From: [Clostridium] viride DSM 6836
Lineage (GTDB): Bacteria; Bacillota; Clostridia; Oscillospirales; Oscillospiraceae
DNA length: 64,000 nucleotides
Assembly: GCA_000620945.1 (NCBI GenBank)
Contig: JHZO01000006.1
Location: forward strand, 239,079-303,078
Reading direction: 5' to 3'
Below the pieces are notes generated by a model. That model was given only the letters and a program-made list of their open reading frames with translations, made no database searches and was not told the origin of the DNA. The translations under genes were made by a program, and so were the position numbers. Each line of letters begins with the position of its first letter. The first letter of the stretch is position 1. Below are positions 26,708-35,641 of this stretch, in pieces.

Positions 26708-27822
26708 GGGTTCACTCCTTCCTGTATGGGGCGGATGCCTTCTTGTTCCAGCAAGGCATCCAATAGGACCAGGGCAGCAGCCGCCTCCACACAGGGGACG
26801 GCCCGAGGAACGATGCAAGGATCGTGACGACCCTTCACCGATAAAGGTTCTGATTCGTGGGTTGAGAAGCGGATGCTCTCCTGTTCCTTGGCAATGGAGG
26901 GGGTTGGCTTGATGGCGGCGCGGAAGGTGAGGGGCATCCCGGAGGTAATGCCGCCAAGGATCCCGCCGTGGCGATTGGTGCGCGTTTTCACACAATTTCC
27001 CTCCCAGTAAAAGGCATCGTTATGGGCACTGCCACGGAGGGCCGCAGCTGAGAAGCCGGCTCCAAAGTCGACTCCTTTGACGGCAGGGATGGAAAAAAGC
27101 ATCTGTGCCAAACGATTTTCCATACCATCAAACATGGGTTCTCCCAAACCGGCGGGAAGGCCCACAATGGCACATTCGATGACGCCACCAACGGAATCCT
27201 GCTCCTTAAGGGCCTGTGCAATCGCCTCTTGCATGCGAATTCCTGCCTGCCCATCCAGGACGGGGAACTCTTGGGATGCTACGCGATGGAAGTCGGCTTC
27301 GCTGACGGAAACGGGATCAAAGGGAGTGTCCCATGCATTGGCAATGGATGCGATATGGGCACCAAGGAAGATGCCACGCCGACGCAGCAATTGAAGGCAG
27401 ATGCCGCCTGCTATGCACAAGGGCGCTGTCAAACGACCGGAAAAGTGTCCCCCACCCGAACCATCCTGAAATCCACCATATTTTAGTTGCGCGGTCAAAT
27501 CGGCATGTCCGGGACGTGGAACATCCCGCAAGAGGGCGTAATCCTGTGATTTGGTGTTGCTGTTTCGGATAATGGCGGCCAGTGGGGCACCGCAGGTTCG
27601 GTCCTCCAATAGTCCAGACAGAAACTCTGGTGCATCCGTCTCCTTGCGGGGCGTACTCCAAGCATTTTGCCCGGGGGCGCGGCGATCGAGGAATTGCTGC
27701 AACTGGGGGACATCAATCCGCTCTCCTGCGGGTAGGCCGTCCAACGTCATGCCAATGGCGGCCCCATGGGATTGGCCGAAGATGGAGAGTCGAAGGTGAC
27801 TCCCTGTCCAAGTACTGCTCAT
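26704..27822 (-). CDS. aroC: Chorismate synthase
   Basis: EPSP to chorismate, needing reduced FMN. 372 residues. Signatures: FGQSHGAAIGMTLDGLPAG at the N-terminus, RPGHADLT, and GGFQDGSGGGHFSGRLTAP, with the FMN/His region. ATG 27822 behind AAGGAGG, overlapping aroA by 4 nt. Confidence 0.96.
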   Translation of the reverse strand: MSSTWTGSHLRLSIFGQSHGAAIGMTLDGLPAGERIDVPQLQQFLDRRAPGQNAWSTPRKETDAPEFLSGLLEDRTCGAPLAAIIRNSNTKSQDYALLRDVPRPGHADLTAQLKYGGFQDGSGGGHFSGRLTAPLCIAGGICLQLLRRRGIFLGAHIASIANAWDTPFDPVSVSEADFHRVASQEFPVLDGQAGIRMQEAIAQALKEQDSVGGVIECAIVGLPAGLGEPMFDGMENRLAQMLFSIPAVKGVDFGAGFSAAALRGSAHNDAFYWEGNCVKTRTNRHGGILGGITSGMPLTFRAAIKPTPSIAKEQESIRFSTHESEPLSVKGRHDPCIVPRAVPCVEAAAALVLLDALLEQEGIRPIQEGVNP

Positions 27823-29093
27823 TGGGGTTCCTCCTTCTGTGCGACACCCAAGGTGGAAAGCACCGTCCAAAATGCGGGATAGGATTTTCGAACCGCCTCC
27901 GCACCGGAGATGGTTACGGGATGCCTGCAGGCGGCGGTGGCAATGGCTGCCATCATGGCGATGCGGTGATCCCCCCAGGCATCCACCGGTCCACCTTGTA
28001 ACTGGGGAATGCCCGAAATTCGGAGAGCATCCGTTTCTTCGGTGATCTGCGCCCCAAGGCTACGTAAGGTTTGCGTCACGGCGAAGAGACGGTCCGACTC
28101 CTTGAGGCGCAGCCTTCCAGCATTCTTAATGAAGGTTTCTCCCTCCGACACCGCGGCCAGACAAGAAAGAGCCGGAACCAGATCGGGAATGGGGGATGCG
28201 TCAATCTCCACGGCTTGCCGCGTTCCTTCGAACACTAAGAGATTTTGATCTTCCCAGACCAGATGGGCTCCCATGGCTTCTAGAATTTCGCAAATGGCTT
28301 TGTCCCCTTGTCTGCTTTTCGGGTGCAACCCACGACAGCGAATGGCCCCGCCGGGGAGAGCTCCGGCGCACAGCCAAAAGGCGGCATTCGACCAATCACC
28401 TTCCACGACGACTTCCCCGGGGGAGCGGAAGGACGCCCCACCTGAAATGCCATACGTAAGATTGTGGCAAGAAACCTCCAGGGAAAAGGCCTTCAGAGCG
28501 TCTATGGTCATGGCAATGTAATCCGCGGATTCCAGATTTCCCTCTAGGGAAAGGGTGCTGGGAGAGGCTAATAGGGGAAGGGCAAAGAGGAGTCCCGAAA
28601 TGTACTGAGAGGAGACGTTGCCCGGCAGGGTAAAGTCGCCGGGGGTAAGCTGCCCCTCACAGCAAAGGGTGTTTCCCTCCCTCCAGAGGCGGCAGCCATG
28701 TTCCATCAGCTGCTGATCCAAAGGCGCGATGGGACGCTGAGGTAGACGGCCTTCCAGCTGAAATTCTCCCTGTACTCCCAAGGCGCAGACCACCGGGAGC
28801 AGAAACCGCAGGGTAGATCCGCTTTCTCCGCAGGGGAGAATGCAGTGCTTTGGAAGGCAGTCCCGCTTCAGGGGACGAACGTGCAAGTTGCCCTCCACCC
28901 GTGTAATCACCGAGCCTAAGGCAGTCAGACAACGCATGGTTGCCAACACATCTTCGGCATCCGTTTCCTCGCACCGCAACACGCTGTCCCGATCCGCCAG
29001 TGCAGCGCAGATGAGAAGTCGATGCAAGTGGGATTTGGAGGGAAGGATAGTGACCTCTCCTCGGATGGGAGAGGGGAAAATTGTCCTAGTCAT
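27819..29093 (-). CDS. aroA: 3-phosphoshikimate 1-carboxyvinyltransferase (EPSP synthase)
   Basis: Shikimate 3-phosphate + PEP gives EPSP. 424 residues. Motifs: LPSKSHLHR near the N-terminus, CGESGSTLRFLLPV (in place of the GNAGTAMRP form of glyphosate-sensitive enzymes), RLRLKESDR and WGDHRIAM near the C-terminus. 4-nt overlaps on both sides indicate tight translational coupling. Confidence 0.95.
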   Translation of the reverse strand: MTRTIFPSPIRGEVTILPSKSHLHRLLICAALADRDSVLRCEETDAEDVLATMRCLTALGSVITRVEGNLHVRPLKRDCLPKHCILPCGESGSTLRFLLPVVCALGVQGEFQLEGRLPQRPIAPLDQQLMEHGCRLWREGNTLCCEGQLTPGDFTLPGNVSSQYISGLLFALPLLASPSTLSLEGNLESADYIAMTIDALKAFSLEVSCHNLTYGISGGASFRSPGEVVVEGDWSNAAFWLCAGALPGGAIRCRGLHPKSRQGDKAICEILEAMGAHLVWEDQNLLVFEGTRQAVEIDASPIPDLVPALSCLAAVSEGETFIKNAGRLRLKESDRLFAVTQTLRSLGAQITEETDALRISGIPQLQGGPVDAWGDHRIAMMAAIATAACRHPVTISGAEAVRKSYPAFWTVLSTLGVAQKEEPQ

Positions 29094-30151
29094 TCGAAGA
29101 GCCCCATTTCAATCCAAGAAGGTAGTTCTTCCACCGCCACCGGGTATCGTATGCTTTGGCCCAACCCGGTGGGAATGATTAAGGTGATTTGACCACCCTC
29201 CCGTTTTTTGTCTCCCAAGGCAGCGGAAAGCAAGGCGCCGGGCGATTCGTTGCTTGCCGTTGGGAGTGAAAACTGAGTAAGAAGTGCGGAAAGGCCGTCG
29301 AGCACCTGGGGAGGGCAAAGTCCCATTTTCACCGCAGAGCGGGTGATGAGCATCATGCCCATGGCCACGGCCCTTCCATGGGATACGGTATAGGCACTGC
29401 ATTTCTCAATGGCATGCCCCAGGGTATGGCCTAGGTTTAAGAGCTGGCGGTCTCCGGTTTCGAACTCATCGCGCTCCACAATGTCGCGCTTCATCGCCAC
29501 GCATTGCGCCACAATTCCTTCCAGGTCGCAAGTCAGGGCACCCATACGTAAGCGATCCAAGAGTTCTTGGCTGCCTAACATACCGTACTTTATGACTTCT
29601 GCACAGCCATCCGAAAACACCTCCTGGGGAAGGGTGGAGAAGGTATCGAGATCGCAGAGCACCAAGGAAGGCTGATAAAAGGCCCCGGCTAGGTTTTTTC
29701 CGGCACGCAGGTCAATGGCAGTTTTTCCACCAACGGAGGAATCCACCGCGGCTAGTAGGGTGGTCGGGACCTGCACGAAGGGGACACCGCGCAGGTAGCT
29801 TGCGGCCGCAAAGCCACAGAGGTCTCCCACAACTCCACCCCCCAGGGCCACCAAAGCATCGGAGCGGGTGATGCCACTGTCTGCTAAAAATTCCAGCAAG
29901 GAAAGGTAGGTCTCCCCAGTTTTGGAGGCTTCTCCGGCCGGAAAGGAGAAGAGAACCACGGAAAAACCTTCGCCGCATAGAGTATGGACCAGCTGACCCC
30001 CATACAACTTCTCTACATTGGTATCGGTGACCACGGCGATTCGTTGTGCCTTTGGCAGGATGCGCTTTATTCGCTGCCCCAGTTGGGAGAGGAGTCCATT
30101 TCCGATCTCAACCACATAGCGTCGCCCCGTGTTCACTTCAATGGTTGTCAC
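29090..30151 (-). CDS. aroB: 3-dehydroquinate synthase
   Basis: NAD- and metal-dependent cyclisation of DAHP. 353 residues. Shows GGGVVGDLCGFAAA, VPTTLLAAVDSSVGGKT and the metal ligands in NLGHTLGHA and SHGRAVAMGM. Coupled to aroA and tyrA by 4-nt overlaps. Confidence 0.96.
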   Translation of the reverse strand: MTTIEVNTGRRYVVEIGNGLLSQLGQRIKRILPKAQRIAVVTDTNVEKLYGGQLVHTLCGEGFSVVLFSFPAGEASKTGETYLSLLEFLADSGITRSDALVALGGGVVGDLCGFAAASYLRGVPFVQVPTTLLAAVDSSVGGKTAIDLRAGKNLAGAFYQPSLVLCDLDTFSTLPQEVFSDGCAEVIKYGMLGSQELLDRLRMGALTCDLEGIVAQCVAMKRDIVERDEFETGDRQLLNLGHTLGHAIEKCSAYTVSHGRAVAMGMMLITRSAVKMGLCPPQVLDGLSALLTQFSLPTASNESPGALLSAALGDKKREGGQITLIIPTGLGQSIRYPVAVEELPSWIEMGLFE

Positions 30152-30987
30152 GGACCATCCACCTCTTTCTTTCTCTGTCGGCCTTCCTCTAAAAGGGCGC
30201 GAAGGGTGTTGGCATTGCCTTCCCTGAGGGCATCCCGGTAGGATAGGAGGGAGCCAAGAAAGGTATCCAGTTCAAAGAGAAGGGCTTCTCGGTTTTCTAA
30301 AAACAGTTCCGTCCACATGTCAGGGTTGAGCCAAGCCACTCGGGTCAAATCCCGATAACTTCCGGCGGAAAAGCCAAGGTGGAACTGGGCAGTTGGACTT
30401 TTTACATAGGCATTGGACACCACGTGGGCCAGCTGTGAGGTAAAGGCGATGATCCGATCATGTTCCTCGGCCGTGGTGACGGAGATGCGGCCAAACCCAA
30501 CGGGGGCGAGCAGAGTTTTGATACGATCCAGCAGCCGAATATCATCAAAGCGTGGTGGGATGATGACCATGGGAGCTCCGTCAAAGAGATCCTCCCGGCT
30601 GTAACGAAAGCCCGAGTGTTGGGTGCCCGCCATGGGATGTCCGCCGACAAAGGTAAAGCCAAACTGTTCCGCTATGGGAAAACATGCCTCACAAATGCGT
30701 GCTTTCGTGCCGCTGCAATCCATCACGGTAGTGCTGCTTGCAATGTGTGGCGCATTGGTATTTACCCAATCAATCACGCCTTGCGGATAGGCGCAGAGGA
30801 GGATGAGGTCACATTGTGGCAGGGTTTCTTCCGTTAGGATGCCGTCAATGGCTTGGGCTAAGTGTGCAAAATCCAATATGGTCTTGTTGGCATCGTAGCC
30901 GAATACGGTGATATCCTCCCGCCGTTTATAGGCTTTGGCGAGGGAGCCACCAATGAGGCCCAAACCAACCACACCCACCGTCATCAT
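30148..30987 (-). CDS. tyrA: Prephenate dehydrogenase
   Basis: Prephenate to 4-hydroxyphenylpyruvate, the tyrosine branch. 279 residues, a single catalytic unit without mutase or ACT domain. Rossmann motif [13 protein letters not shown], substrate motif [13 protein letters not shown] with catalytic His, and [12 protein letters not shown]. Second gene of the operon. Confidence 0.94.
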   Translation of the reverse strand: MMTVGVVGLGLIGGSLAKAYKRREDITVFGYDANKTILDFAHLAQAIDGILTEETLPQCDLILLCAYPQGVIDWVNTNAPHIASSTTVMDCSGTKARICEACFPIAEQFGFTFVGGHPMAGTQHSGFRYSREDLFDGAPMVIIPPRFDDIRLLDRIKTLLAPVGFGRISVTTAEEHDRIIAFTSQLAHVVSNAYVKSPTAQFHLGFSAGSYRDLTRVAWLNPDMWTELFLENREALLFELDTFLGSLLSYRDALREGNANTLRALLEEGRQRKKEVDGP

Positions 30988-31997
30988 ACCAGCACCTCAC
31001 GAAGGGTTCGGATCTGTTTGGCTAGGGCGGCGAACTGATCCGGGGTCAAGGACTGGGCTCCGTCGCACCATGCTTTGGTCGGATCATTGTGCACTTCGAT
31101 CATGAGACCGTCGGCTCCTGCGGCCACGGCAGCCAAGGCCATGGAGGGGACAAGGGAAGCTTTCCCCGTGGCATGGCTGGGGTCCACCACAACGGGAAGG
31201 TGCGTAAGGTTTTTGAGTACGGGAACCGCAGAGAGATCCAAGGTGTTGCGGGTGTACGTACTTTCGTAGGTGCGGATGCCACGCTCGCAGAGGATGACTT
31301 GTTCATTGCCACTGGCCATAATGTATTCCGCGCTCATCAGCAATTCCTTGATGGTTCCGGCAAGGCCTCTCTTTAATAGAATCGGCTTGCCGCTCCTACC
31401 CAGCTCTTTCAGCAAATCGTAATTCTGCGTGTTGCGTGCGCCGACCTGAATCACATCCACCTCTTCAAAGAGGGGCAGGCTGCGAATGTCCATGAGTTCG
31501 GTCACAATGGGCAGTCCCGTGGCACGCTTGGCTTCTAGAAGCAGTTCCAAGCCTTCCTGACCAAGGCCCTGAAAGTCGTAGGGCGAGGTACGAGGCTTGA
31601 AGGCACCGCCCCGGAGGAAGGTGGCACCAGAGGATTTGACCTGCTGGGCGACAAAGGTAATTTGCTCTTTGGTTTCCACGGAGCAAGGGCCGGCAATCAG
31701 GGCGAAATTTCCGCCACCCAGGGAAGGACCGTTTTCTCCCAACACACGAACCACGGAATCCTCCGGATGAAACTTACGGTTGCACGCTTTAAAAGGGTCA
31801 GTCACCTGGGTCACAGACTCGATGATGTCCAGGCTGCGGAGCATCTCGATGTCAATCCGGGTGGTGTCTCCAATCAGTCCTAAGACACACTGATATTCCC
31901 CTTGCGACACATGAACATCCAGATGCTGCTCTCTCAGCCAACTGATTAAGAACTCAATCCGTTCGGAAGGCACATTCGGCCGAATCACTGCTACCAT
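30984..31997 (-). CDS. aroF: 3-deoxy-7-phosphoheptulonate synthase (DAHP synthase, type I-beta)
   Basis: First committed step of aromatic synthesis: PEP + erythrose 4-phosphate. 337 residues: an N-terminal ferredoxin-like regulatory domain (~1-70) and the catalytic barrel with [37 protein letters not shown] and the metal His in [11 protein letters not shown]. First gene after the attenuator, so its expression should track aromatic amino-acid supply. Confidence 0.95.
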   Translation of the reverse strand: MVAVIRPNVPSERIEFLISWLREQHLDVHVSQGEYQCVLGLIGDTTRIDIEMLRSLDIIESVTQVTDPFKACNRKFHPEDSVVRVLGENGPSLGGGNFALIAGPCSVETKEQITFVAQQVKSSGATFLRGGAFKPRTSPYDFQGLGQEGLELLLEAKRATGLPIVTELMDIRSLPLFEEVDVIQVGARNTQNYDLLKELGRSGKPILLKRGLAGTIKELLMSAEYIMASGNEQVILCERGIRTYESTYTRNTLDLSAVPVLKNLTHLPVVVDPSHATGKASLVPSMALAAVAAGADGLMIEVHNDPTKAWCDGAQSLTPDQFAALAKQIRTLREVLV

Positions 31998-32020
31998 AAC
32001 AACAACTACCTCATTTCCTT

Positions 32021-32154
32021 AAAAAAATAACCACACAGATCGTAATCTGTGTGGTGTGAGTTTCACTCGTTCGGGCAAAGAAGCCGTCTCGACCTATTTT
32101 TTCACGCAGCACAAATTACTATTACTTTTTAAACCAAAAAAAGTAATAGCAATT
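32021..32154 (-). promoter_or_regulatory. Aromatic amino-acid attenuator (1:2 hairpin, antiterminator, terminator)
   Basis: Three exclusive pairings are visible in the minus-strand RNA. Stem 1:2: 17 bp with one G-U, arms at 32154-32138 and 32130-32114; the first arm carries the Tyr and Phe codons and the loop the Trp codon. Stem 2:3: TTTGTGCTGCGTG (32118-32106) against CACACCACACAGA (32058-32046), 10 of 13 positions pairing. Stem 3:4: CCACACAGAT TACG ATCTGTGTGG (32054-32031) followed by TTATTTTTTT, an intrinsic terminator just before aroF. Ribosome stalling at aromatic codons would free segment 2 to block the terminator. Fold is by eye. Confidence 0.8.
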
Positions 32155-32199
32155 AAAAAAGAAGACGTTGGCCTGATTCTTCGTGGCTGCAAGGGTCAT
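32122..32199 (-). CDS. Aromatic-rich leader peptide of the aro operon
   Basis: 25-residue peptide behind the ribosome site AAGGAG. Residues 12-25 read VFFFNCYYFFWFKK: six Phe, two Tyr and one Trp among the last fourteen. It lies between the promoter and the terminator hairpin, like the phe, trp and his leaders of enterobacteria. The stop TAA is in the second arm of the 1:2 hairpin. Inferred role: sensing charged tRNA-Phe, tRNA-Tyr and tRNA-Trp. Confidence 0.85.
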   Translation of the reverse strand: MTLAATKNQANVFFFNCYYFFWFKK

Positions 32200-32232
32200 G
32201 GCTTTCTTCACTCCTTCCTGTCTTTGTGGCAC

Positions 32233-32262
32233 ATTGTAGCACAGTAGTCGGGTATCTGTCAA
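32233..32262 (-). promoter_or_regulatory. Promoter of the aro operon
   Basis: On the minus strand TTGACA, 18 nt, TACAAT, about 30 nt upstream of the leader peptide start. Confidence 0.85.
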
Positions 32263-32307
32263 GAAAAATTTCTTTCGAGGATTGAAGCTTTAAAGCTAAG
32301 AAGTATC

Positions 32308-32955
32308 CTAGATCATTTTTTCCTGCTTTATTTTTTTGTCAATGACATGGCGAGAGGCCAGCTCAGCAGTTAGCTCATCCAGAGAAATGCCCATCTCCGT
32401 CATCAAGACAAGGCTGTGATACGCCAGATCAGCCAGTTCGTAGATGGTTTCGGCGCGGTCTTCGCCTTTAGCGGCAATGATTACCTCGGTACACTCTTCG
32501 CCCACCTTTTTGAGGATCTTATCCATTCCCTTCTCAAAGAGATACGAGGTGTAAGACCCTTCTTGGGGGGACTGCTTGCGTCCTATGAGCATGTGGGCTA
32601 AGGCGTTGGCGGAGAAGGGTTCTGCCGCCTCGCCCTCAAAGAGCGGCTGATGGAAGCAAGAGGGCTCGCCGGTGTGGCAGGCGGGGCCATCGGCGCGCAC
32701 GCGAACCAGCAAGGCATCTGCATCGCAGTCGGCGGTGATGGAAACGATGTGCTGTACGTTGCCGGAGGTATCCCCTTTGCGCCAGAGTTCCTGCCGCGAA
32801 CGGCTATAAAAGCAGGTGCGCTGCTCCTGCATGGAGAGTGCCAGGCTTTCTCGGTTCATATAGGCAAGGGTTAACACGTCGCCCGTAGCCGCATCCGTGA
32901 CAATGGCTGGGATTAGGCCCTTTTCATCAAATTTAAGCTTTGCTATGTCAAGCAT
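32308..32955 (-). CDS. hisIE: Bifunctional phosphoribosyl-AMP cyclohydrolase / phosphoribosyl-ATP pyrophosphatase
   Basis: Steps 2 and 3 of histidine synthesis in one 215-residue protein. HisI part ~1-105 with the metal cysteines in ADCDADALLVRV and GPACHTGEPSCF; HisE part ~120-205 with KKVGEECTEVIIAAK and ELADLAYH. Last his gene, ending only 45 nt before the -35 of the aro promoter with no visible terminator. Confidence 0.95.
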   Translation of the reverse strand: MLDIAKLKFDEKGLIPAIVTDAATGDVLTLAYMNRESLALSMQEQRTCFYSRSRQELWRKGDTSGNVQHIVSITADCDADALLVRVRADGPACHTGEPSCFHQPLFEGEAAEPFSANALAHMLIGRKQSPQEGSYTSYLFEKGMDKILKKVGEECTEVIIAAKGEDRAETIYELADLAYHSLVLMTEMGISLDELTAELASRHVIDKKIKQEKMI

Positions 32956-32967
32956 GTTTTTTCCTCC

Positions 32968-33723
32968 TTAACGAACGGTTACGCCGCAGGCACGCAGGTG
33001 GGCCTTTAGCTCCGGAATCTTGACCTCACCAAAATGAAAGACCGAGGCAGCAAGTCCGGCATCGATGGTGGGGATCTTGGTAAAGAGTGTAGAAAAATCC
33101 TCCATGGAACCGGCCCCGCCTGAGGCGATCACAGGAACCGGTGACATGGCGCAGATCGGTTCCAAAAGCTCCAAATCAAAGCCTTCCTTCACGCCGTCGG
33201 TGTCAATGGAATTGACGACAATTTCGCCGGCGCCTAAGCGAATGCCTTCCGCGATCCAGGCAATGGCTTCCCGTCCCGTATCCTCACGTCCACCTTTGGA
33301 AAACACATGGAAGGAACCGTCAACGCGCTTGATATCCACGGACAGCACCACGCATTGGCTGCCATAGCGCAGGGACGCCTCCCGAATCAGTTCGGGATTC
33401 CGCAGGGCACCAGAGTTCACACTGACCTTGTCGGCTCCGCATTTTAAGACCCGGTCGAAATCCTCCAGGGTGTTGATGCCGCCGCCCACGGTCAAGGGAA
33501 TGAACACTTGCCGGGCGGTTTCCGTGAGGATATCGGTAAAGAGGGTGCGGCCCTCTGCCGAGGCGGTGATATCGTAAAAAACAAGCTCGTCGGCCCCATG
33601 CTCACTGTAGTAGCGGGCGAGCTTCACAGGGGAGCTGACGTCTGCAAGTCCTTCGAACTGAATGCCCTTCACCACCCGTCCGTCCTTGACGTCCAGGCAG
33701 GGGATGATGCGTTTGGTAATCAT
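32968..33723 (-). CDS. hisF: Imidazole glycerol phosphate synthase, cyclase subunit
   Basis: Uses ammonia from HisH to form imidazole glycerol phosphate and AICAR. 251-residue TIM barrel; catalytic Asp in IPCLDVKDGRVVKG and in NSIDTDGVKEGFD; phosphate site VPVIASGGAG. 4-nt overlap with hisA. Confidence 0.97.
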   Translation of the reverse strand: MITKRIIPCLDVKDGRVVKGIQFEGLADVSSPVKLARYYSEHGADELVFYDITASAEGRTLFTDILTETARQVFIPLTVGGGINTLEDFDRVLKCGADKVSVNSGALRNPELIREASLRYGSQCVVLSVDIKRVDGSFHVFSKGGREDTGREAIAWIAEGIRLGAGEIVVNSIDTDGVKEGFDLELLEPICAMSPVPVIASGGAGSMEDFSTLFTKIPTIDAGLAASVFHFGEVKIPELKAHLRACGVTVR

Positions 33724-34439
33724 TCCATCCCCTCCAATGACAGCGCTTGGGCAAGATCAATGGCTCCGGTATAGTAAGCCTTGCCGATGATGGCGCCGTA
33801 GAGTCCTGCCTTCTGCAAGGCGATGAGATCCTCCATGGAGGAAACCCCACCCGAGGCAATGATATTCATGGAAAAGGTCTCACAGAGATGACGGTACAGG
33901 GCGCGGTTGGTTCCCTGCATGGCCCCGTCCCGGGAGACGTCAGTGCAAATGATGGTGGAAACGCCCATGTCCTGCATCTTCTGGCAAAAGGCATCGCAGC
34001 CATACTCGCTGGTCTCCGTCCAACCATTCACCGCGACTTTGCCGTCCTTTAGGTCAACGCCAACGGCAATGGTTTCGCCAAAGGCCAGAACCGCGGCCTT
34101 AACGAACTCGGGGTTTTTCACCGCCGCAGTACCCAAAATAATGCGCCGGGCACCAGCGTTTAGATACTGCTCGATGGTCTCCATAGAGCGGATACCACCC
34201 CCCACTTGAAGGAAGCAATCCGTTTGCTTCGCCAGGGCAGTGATGGTGGGTAGATTGGTGGTCAGGCCGGTTTTGGCACCCTCTAAATCCACAAGGTGGA
34301 CGTGGCTTGCCCCAGCTTGCTCAAACTTTTGTATCGTATGGATGGGTTCTTTGTCATAGACGGTCATTTGCTCGTAATCGCCTTGAAAGAGGCGAACGGC
34401 CGATCCGCCGTAAAGATCGATGGCTGGAAACAGAATCAT
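33720..34439 (-). CDS. hisA: Phosphoribosylformimino-AICAR phosphate isomerase
   Basis: Amadori isomerase of histidine synthesis, a 239-residue TIM barrel. Catalytic Asp in PAIDLYGGSAVRL and in CTDVSRDGAMQG; LQVGGGIRS and NIIASGGVSS are the phosphate loops. Overlaps hisF and hisH by 4 nt. Confidence 0.96.
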   Translation of the reverse strand: MILFPAIDLYGGSAVRLFQGDYEQMTVYDKEPIHTIQKFEQAGASHVHLVDLEGAKTGLTTNLPTITALAKQTDCFLQVGGGIRSMETIEQYLNAGARRIILGTAAVKNPEFVKAAVLAFGETIAVGVDLKDGKVAVNGWTETSEYGCDAFCQKMQDMGVSTIICTDVSRDGAMQGTNRALYRHLCETFSMNIIASGGVSSMEDLIALQKAGLYGAIIGKAYYTGAIDLAQALSLEGME

Positions 34440-35056
34440 AAGGTGGTCTCCTCACAAAACGCACGAAGGATTGAAAGCCCTACGGCGCCGGATTTTTCCG
34501 GATGGAACTGACAGCCCATCACATTGCCCCGCGCCACCGCCGCAGTGAGCTCTGCCCCATATTCCGTGGTGGCAATCACATAGGGGGCACAGTCTGTCGC
34601 GTAATAGGAATGGACAAAGTAGACGCAATCCCCCTCGGAGAGGGCAGAAAAGAGGGGGTGACGAGGCTGGGAGCAGGAAAGAGCATTCCAACCGATGTGG
34701 GGGATTTTTAACTCCTTGGGAATGACCTCAGCAATGGGGCGAACGTGTCCCGGAATCAGCCCCAAGCCTTCGTGCTCGCCGAATTCATAGCTCGTTTGAA
34801 AGAGTAACTGCATTCCCAAGCATATGCCAAGGATGGGTTTGCCACGTGCAGCCTCCTCCTTCACCACGCGATCCAGTCCCGAAGCGCGGAGTTTGGCAAT
34901 GGCATCCGAAAAGGCTCCCACGCCGGGTAGAAGGATGCGGTCGGCGCTGCTTATGACGGAAGGATCAGAAGAAACCACGACCTCCTGCCCAATGGCTTCG
35001 AGAGAAGCACGAAGGGAGAAGAGGTTTCCCACTCCATAATCAATGATGCATAGCAT
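34436..35056 (-). CDS. hisH: Imidazole glycerol phosphate synthase, glutamine amidotransferase subunit
   Basis: Class-I glutaminase feeding ammonia to HisF. 206 residues. Triad visible: Cys in GICLGMQLLF, His and Glu in CQFHPEKSG. Adjacent to hisA and hisB. Confidence 0.96.
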   Translation of the reverse strand: MLCIIDYGVGNLFSLRASLEAIGQEVVVSSDPSVISSADRILLPGVGAFSDAIAKLRASGLDRVVKEEAARGKPILGICLGMQLLFQTSYEFGEHEGLGLIPGHVRPIAEVIPKELKIPHIGWNALSCSQPRHPLFSALSEGDCVYFVHSYYATDCAPYVIATTEYGAELTAAVARGNVMGCQFHPEKSGAVGLSILRAFCEETTL

Positions 35057-35641
35057 TTATAGCACTCCTTTGGTGGAAGGGATGGCGTTAGAGTTGGGGT
35101 CCAAGGCCACCGCGGCCTTGAGGGCACGTGCCACCGCCTTGAAGCTTCCTTCGATGATGTGATGGCTGTTCCGTCCCGAAAGCTGCTTGAGATGGAGGGT
35201 AAGATTTGCTCTGCGGGTAAAGGCAAGGAAGAACTCTTCCACCAGCTCGGTGTCAAAGTGTCCCACTTTTTCGGTGGGAATGGACAGCTCATAGGAAAGG
35301 TAGCCTCGCCCTGACAGGTCAACCGCCGCAAGGATCAGGGCTTCGTCCATGGGAAGAAGCAGATCTCCATAGCGCAAAACGCCGCGCTTGTCGCCCAGTG
35401 CGGTGGCAAAGGCATCGCCTAGACAGATGCCAATGTCTTCCACACTGTGGTGATCGTCAATGTGGGTGTCTCCTTGGCAGGAGATGGATAGGTCAAAGCT
35501 GCCGTGACGCGCAAAAAGGGTCAGCATATGGTCCAGGAAGCCAACGCCGGTTTGGATGCTTCCTTCCCCGGTGCCGTCCAGCTGGAGCGTCACGGAAATC
35601 TCGGTTTCCGCGGTTTTACGGGCAATGCTTGCGCTTCTCAT
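35057..35641 (-). CDS. hisB: Imidazoleglycerol-phosphate dehydratase
   Basis: Mn-dependent dehydration of IGP. 194 residues, monofunctional (no histidinol phosphatase). Motifs: GVGFLDHMLTLFARHG, DDHHSVEDIGI and SGRNSHHIIE provide the metal histidines. The histidinol-phosphatase gene is not in this operon. Confidence 0.96.
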   Translation of the reverse strand: MRSASIARKTAETEISVTLQLDGTGEGSIQTGVGFLDHMLTLFARHGSFDLSISCQGDTHIDDHHSVEDIGICLGDAFATALGDKRGVLRYGDLLLPMDEALILAAVDLSGRGYLSYELSIPTEKVGHFDTELVEEFFLAFTRRANLTLHLKQLSGRNSHHIIEGSFKAVARALKAAVALDPNSNAIPSTKGVL

